Source: Lonicera japonica (Eukaryota; Streptophyta; Magnoliopsida; Dipsacales; Caprifoliaceae). Taken from it: DNA of 64,000 nucleotides. The notes below the pieces were generated by a model that saw only the letters and a list, made by a program, of their open reading frames with translations, did no database searches and was not told where the DNA came from. The stretch lies in contig CM038470.1 in assembly GCA_021464415.1 (NCBI GenBank), positions 34,032,099-34,096,098 of the forward strand, given 5' to 3'. This document shows positions 60,188 through 64,000 of this stretch, in pieces (position 1 is the first letter of the stretch; every line of letters begins with the position of its first letter). Position numbers and translations under genes: made by a program.

Positions 60188-61062
60188 TGCCTTCAATCTC
60201 TAAACGAACAACTCAACAACGTGTACGAGAATCAAACTCTCCACCATAACAACGACCACCCCTCTTTATCAATGCCTCGCTAGAAGCTCGTTTAAACTTG
60301 GATTTCATCAACCGAGATATCGTAGAAGGTAAAAAATTCAATCGTACTCTATTTTCGGAGAATGGCTTGCTTATCTCACATATTTTTCATCCACAAATAA
60401 TTCTAAATTTCTTGGATATCAAAGAAAATTTTTATCTGCAATTGGTACGTCTCTTTTATGCTAACTTGCATCACCCTTTAGATGACGATGGGGTAGCTAA
60501 TACCTCTATTTTGAGAACGTATCTAAAAGGTAGAGTAATCACTTTCTCCAAGGATATTATTGCAAAAATTTTTGGACTAATTGTCATGATACAACTATTG
60601 TCTATAGAAATTATGATACTTTGTTCGGATATACCCGTTACGATGCCCTTAAACCAGTCTTGAAGGGACGCCATCAAAATAAAAGAAATAATTCTTATGA
60701 TAGAATTTCTTGCTCCATGCTCACTTTACATACTAGACTAATCCATCATATTATCACACATTGCGTTACTCCTCGAAGTTGTAGTTATTCAAATGTCACA
60801 AACTACGGCATTTTCCTCACTTGAGCCATTGCTAGCAACTACATGCTTGATTATGCTAGCTTAATTTTTGACAAGTTCATAGATATTATGTCTCTTTCGG
60901 CTCGAGGCCTCGGCTATGGTATGGCTCTTATGCGTCTATTTAAATTCTATAATATTCCACTTGATGACGAGACCGATTCAAGGGAACCTACCGAACATGA
61001 GCTATACACCGAGAGGACATTTCATCAAATGCATTACCACTAAGAAAATGGACGGTGGATAT
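60188..61062 (+). pseudogene. copia-2 env-like ORF, 5' part
   Basis: Begins MPSISKRTTQQR. Carries the motif VRLFYANLHHP shared with the copia-1 extra ORF, then frame changes near 60570 and 60660. After a stop at 61042 it is interrupted by solo LTR D and resumes at 63619. Confidence 0.8.
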
Positions 61063-63613
61063 TGTAACACCCGGTTTCCTTATCGCTTGCAAATCGCGGC
61101 CCATATCGCGTATGAGGCTGAATTTGGCTCTGGGTAACCAAATTGGGTTCTGTAAAGGTTGGTATGGTTTGAAAACTTCCAACAAGTCATATTAATATAT
61201 TCAAGTGTGTTATAATGACCATAAGTTGTTTTGGGTGGCTCGGACGAAAATCGACTCGAAAATCACAAGTTTCGATCCTATGCGATAAGTTATTTTTACC
61301 CAACTTTGGATGACCATAACTTCCTCATCCGAACTCCAAATGAGTCCCCGTTTTCGGCCACGTCTTCATTTCAATTCCCTCTACAACTTTCGTGTTTTGG
61401 CCGAGAGCCAATTCCAACTCCTTGAGGCCCAAAAGTGCATGCGAAGTCGAGCTATTGACCAAAAGTTGAAAGGGGCACCTCCAGGCCTAGGGAGTCGACT
61501 CCATGAACAGTAGGGAGTCGACTCCATCGTGCTGGACAGGTTTTTTATAAATTTCTTCTTCTCCTTTCTTCCTCATTTCACCAAGCCATTGGAGAGCTCT
61601 TAGAGAGAGATTGAGGGGCTATCCTTGGGGATATTGTGAGTATACTCTATGCTTATTATCCCCCACCAAATCATCAACATCATCATCACCTCCATCATCA
61701 TATTCATCCTCTTCCTCCATTGGTTTATCATTTCTAGGGTTTTGCGGAGAGATTTGGGGGTTTCTGCGATAGCGCCTCTTCGGCTCGATTCTTCCGCAAT
61801 ACTTCGAGGGATTGACCCTCTTAAGGTGGGAATAATAGTATTTAAACTTCCTTTCAAGTGATTACAACATATTTACACCAAATCAAACTAAACCTAGGTT
61901 TTCTACTCAAAGTTGCATATGCATGGGGCTTGGGTTAATTTCTTTGGATAATTTTGATGGATTTGAATCATATATGACATCAGTAGCTATTTTATACAAA
62001 AAGCCCCAATTTCTATACTGTTTTTGGTAAGATTGGCACAAAACCCTTATGTACGGATACGATAGTGTACAGTATACGCTACTACGTATATATATAATGC
62101 GATACATGGTTTTAAAAGCATATTTCGGACAAAGTTACATATATTGGTGGTATTGTGGTTGTATTTTAAGCTATGAACTACATTTATGAGATTTTCTACT
62201 TACCTAGCCGGTCCGTAAGTATGCTGGTCAAATACAAAAATATGTTTTGAATGAATGAAGTATTTAAATCATATTGGGAGGCTAATTGGGAACTCGTATA
62301 CACTATTTGATTATATTAGACTTGGCTTGGGGCCAATTTGATGAAAGTTATGAAACCTCCCAAATTAAGGATTTTTATGGTTTCCTTTCTTAACTGACGG
62401 ACTTGGCAGATCTTGTTAAATCTCAACAATACCACTGCATGTTTTACACTATGGATATATACATATATACAAGTTTTACGAATACATATGGAATGCATGT
62501 ATATTCATATGTATATATGTTCGATTCTATATTCTTGTGATTTCATTGATTTGATGAGATGATTTATGTGATTTCATATCGGATGGCCACACCGTTCGTA
62601 CTAGATAGATGGTGATTACCGGTAGCGTATAGCCTTGGTGGTTACGTGAGTATTATTGTAGCGTGCGCCTGTGTGGCTGCGTGAGGTAGCGTATGCCTGT
62701 GTGGCTGCGTGAGGTAGCGTCTAGGTGGACCTGGTAGGTGGTCCCTGCCTTGGGCAGAAGAAACCGAGTGCCGGCTATCTCTGTACAGTAGATATATGAA
62801 AATCCTAGACGTGAGTTGATATATATGATTGATGTGATAGATCTAGTCGCGGTGTTGTGGCTTATGTAGTACGATGATGTATATGTATACGTACATTGCT
62901 TTTCTTGTACTTTGGGTTGGGGGCATTATATATACATTTCACGAAAGGTTTCCCTGCATTAGCTGCTTCACATGTGTATATGTATTTATATTTGTATATA
63001 CAAAGAGAAATGTGACTTATTACTGAGAAGCAGCACATAAACTATTTTCATTATAATACATGGCATGGCATGCATGATTTCCAACTTATTTTCTTATACA
63101 ACCCTTATAGTTCCCACTGAGCCCGTTTGGCTCACTCCCATTTTCCAAACCAGTGTTGCAGGTGTTCGTGGGAATGGTAGGAGTGCAAGTCTAGATAGCT
63201 CTGATGGACTTTGGTCACCTAAGTCGTTGGGAAACGACTTGTGTACTAATTCTTTAGTTAATAAACTGGATATGTATATTGTATTGTTATGTATTTATAT
63301 TGATGTCAAGTTATTATGAGATTGAGACCTCAGTAGAGGCATTGCTGTGTACCCGAGGTGAATTTTTATATAATAAGGAATTGATAGATGTGGAGATATT
63401 ATTTTAGCTAAACTTGTGCTGGTTTGACAGGAAATGGTTTTATTGAAAGTACAAACTCCACATGCCAAAATTTTCCAAAATGTATGGCTTTAATCGATAT
63501 CTCAACTATATAAATTCTAAGTTTTACACCTGATCACCCATCGTCGCGTACGACTCCGTGGCTAACCGGGTCCCGGAGGTGAAATCCTCTAAACGGGATT
63601 TCGGGGCGTCACA
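61063..63613 (+). mobile_element. Solo LTR D, 2551 bp
   Basis: TGTAACACCCGG...GGGGCGTCACA flanked by GATAT on both sides (61058-61062, 63614-63618). No internal sequence, so it is the product of LTR-LTR recombination. Shares blocks with A, B and C LTRs (TCTACAACTTTCGTG at 61379, TTCCCACTGAGCCCG at 63110). Contains a 28-base tandem duplication at about 62667-62719. Confidence 0.92.
61491..61525 (+). promoter_or_regulatory. Paired GGAGTCGACTCC palindromes in D
   Basis: Two perfect 12-bp copies, 61491-61502 and 61514-61525, lie 20 bases upstream of a TATAAAT box at 61546-61552. Confidence 0.78.
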
Positions 63614-63618
63614 GATAT

Positions 63619-63911
63619 CCAATGATCCAAATGACATAGAGGCTAGTGATGAAGAATAAGAGGAGGAAGAAGAACAAGCACAGGAACCAATCCCACAAGC
63701 CCCTCCTTCTCCACGACAACAAAGGGGTCGTCGTCGCCAAGACTAACTTATGGATGCCATTAACAATTTATCCATTCAAATGGCCAACACGCGTCAAGAG
63801 ATGCATCAACTGTTCAATCGAATCGAGACGGCTTTTCAACATTATCATCCGGACTATGTCTTTTCCGGTTGGCAACCATGGGATTCGCCTCCACCACCAC
63901 CTCAAGAATGA
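63619..63911 (+). pseudogene. copia-2 env-like ORF, 3' part
   Basis: Continues the frame interrupted by D: SNDPNDIEASDEE, a stop, an acidic and Pro-rich stretch, another stop, then HYHPDYVFSGWQPWD and the terminal TGA at 63909. The C-terminal motif HPDYVF..W.PW matches copia-1. Confidence 0.8.
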
Positions 63912-64000
63912 TTACTTCTTTTTGATGATTTCAAAGGGGGAGAAGTAATGTGTGTGTGAGTTTTAAGCCAAGTTTAAGAATGATAATGGTACACACTCTT
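63912..64000 (+). other. copia-2 region after env-like ORF with purine tract
   Basis: TCAAAGGGGGAGAAG (63931-63945) corresponds to the internal purine tract after the env-like ORF of copia-1. The window ends before the 3' LTR. Confidence 0.65.

Larger units (their letters stand above)
54638..64000 (+). mobile_element. copia-2: second SIRE-like element, decayed, running off the window
   Basis: 5' LTR 54638-56035, primer site, gag, pol and env-like pieces in the same order as copia-1 and clearly homologous. The element is more decayed: many stops, two deletions of about 0.4 and 1.2 kb in pol, and solo LTR D inside the env-like part. The 3' LTR is not in the window. Confidence 0.9.

Overview
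This window looks like nuclear DNA from a dicot plant, probably a heterochromatic, repeat-dense part of a large genome. It is AT-rich, genes carry GT-AG introns, and most of the sequence is layered LTR retrotransposons primed by initiator tRNA-Met, with MITEs and a decayed LINE. I cannot name the species. There is no operon structure, no CRISPR array and no tRNA or rRNA gene that I can see.

Layout. 1-13.5 kb is the least invaded part. It holds a decayed multi-exon gene of the plant 'putative gypsy-type transposon' class (3626-6069), a small apparently intact two-exon gene of unknown function with its own TATA box (6639-7148), and on the minus strand an apparently intact two-exon gene for a 108-residue secreted, proline-rich peptide (8443-8909) that resembles hydroxyproline-rich systemin precursors in its Pro-rich core. 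13498-16064 is a short non-autonomous LTR element (E) with 609-bp LTRs and an unusual LTR-LTR junction. 18.2-22.1 kb holds pieces of a LINE ORF1 (DUF4283) split by an LTR-like segment and a MITE.

22.1 kb to the end is one nested stack. Element A (+ strand; 5' LTR 22106-22529 resuming at 49602-52251) inserted into the LINE relic. Element B (- strand, 22530-49596, target duplication GTAGT) inserted into A's LTR. Inside B's internal region sit element C (- strand, 25675-33756, with no coding sequence between its 3.3-kb LTRs) and copia-1 (+ strand, 35204-45304, target duplication GGAAT, SIRE-like, with gag, pol and an env-like ORF). A Harbinger-type MITE (23044-23365) lies in B's left LTR and is absent from B's right LTR. 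A's internal region is interrupted by a second, more decayed SIRE-like element, copia-2 (54638 to beyond the window end), whose env-like region is split by a solo LTR, D (61063-63613, target duplication GATAT).

The most unusual signals are non-coding. (1) Five or more LTR families that otherwise differ carry tandem 12-22 bp palindromes centred on TCGA in U3, in most cases just upstream of the TATA box. The arms differ between families but palindromy is kept. (2) A, B and C share a conserved non-coding block a few hundred bases or more downstream of the primer binding site. (3) A-D share conserved LTR blocks. Together these suggest a clan of non-coding LTR elements kept alive by RNA or promoter signals rather than by proteins. 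All similarity statements are by eye; no search or alignment program was run.
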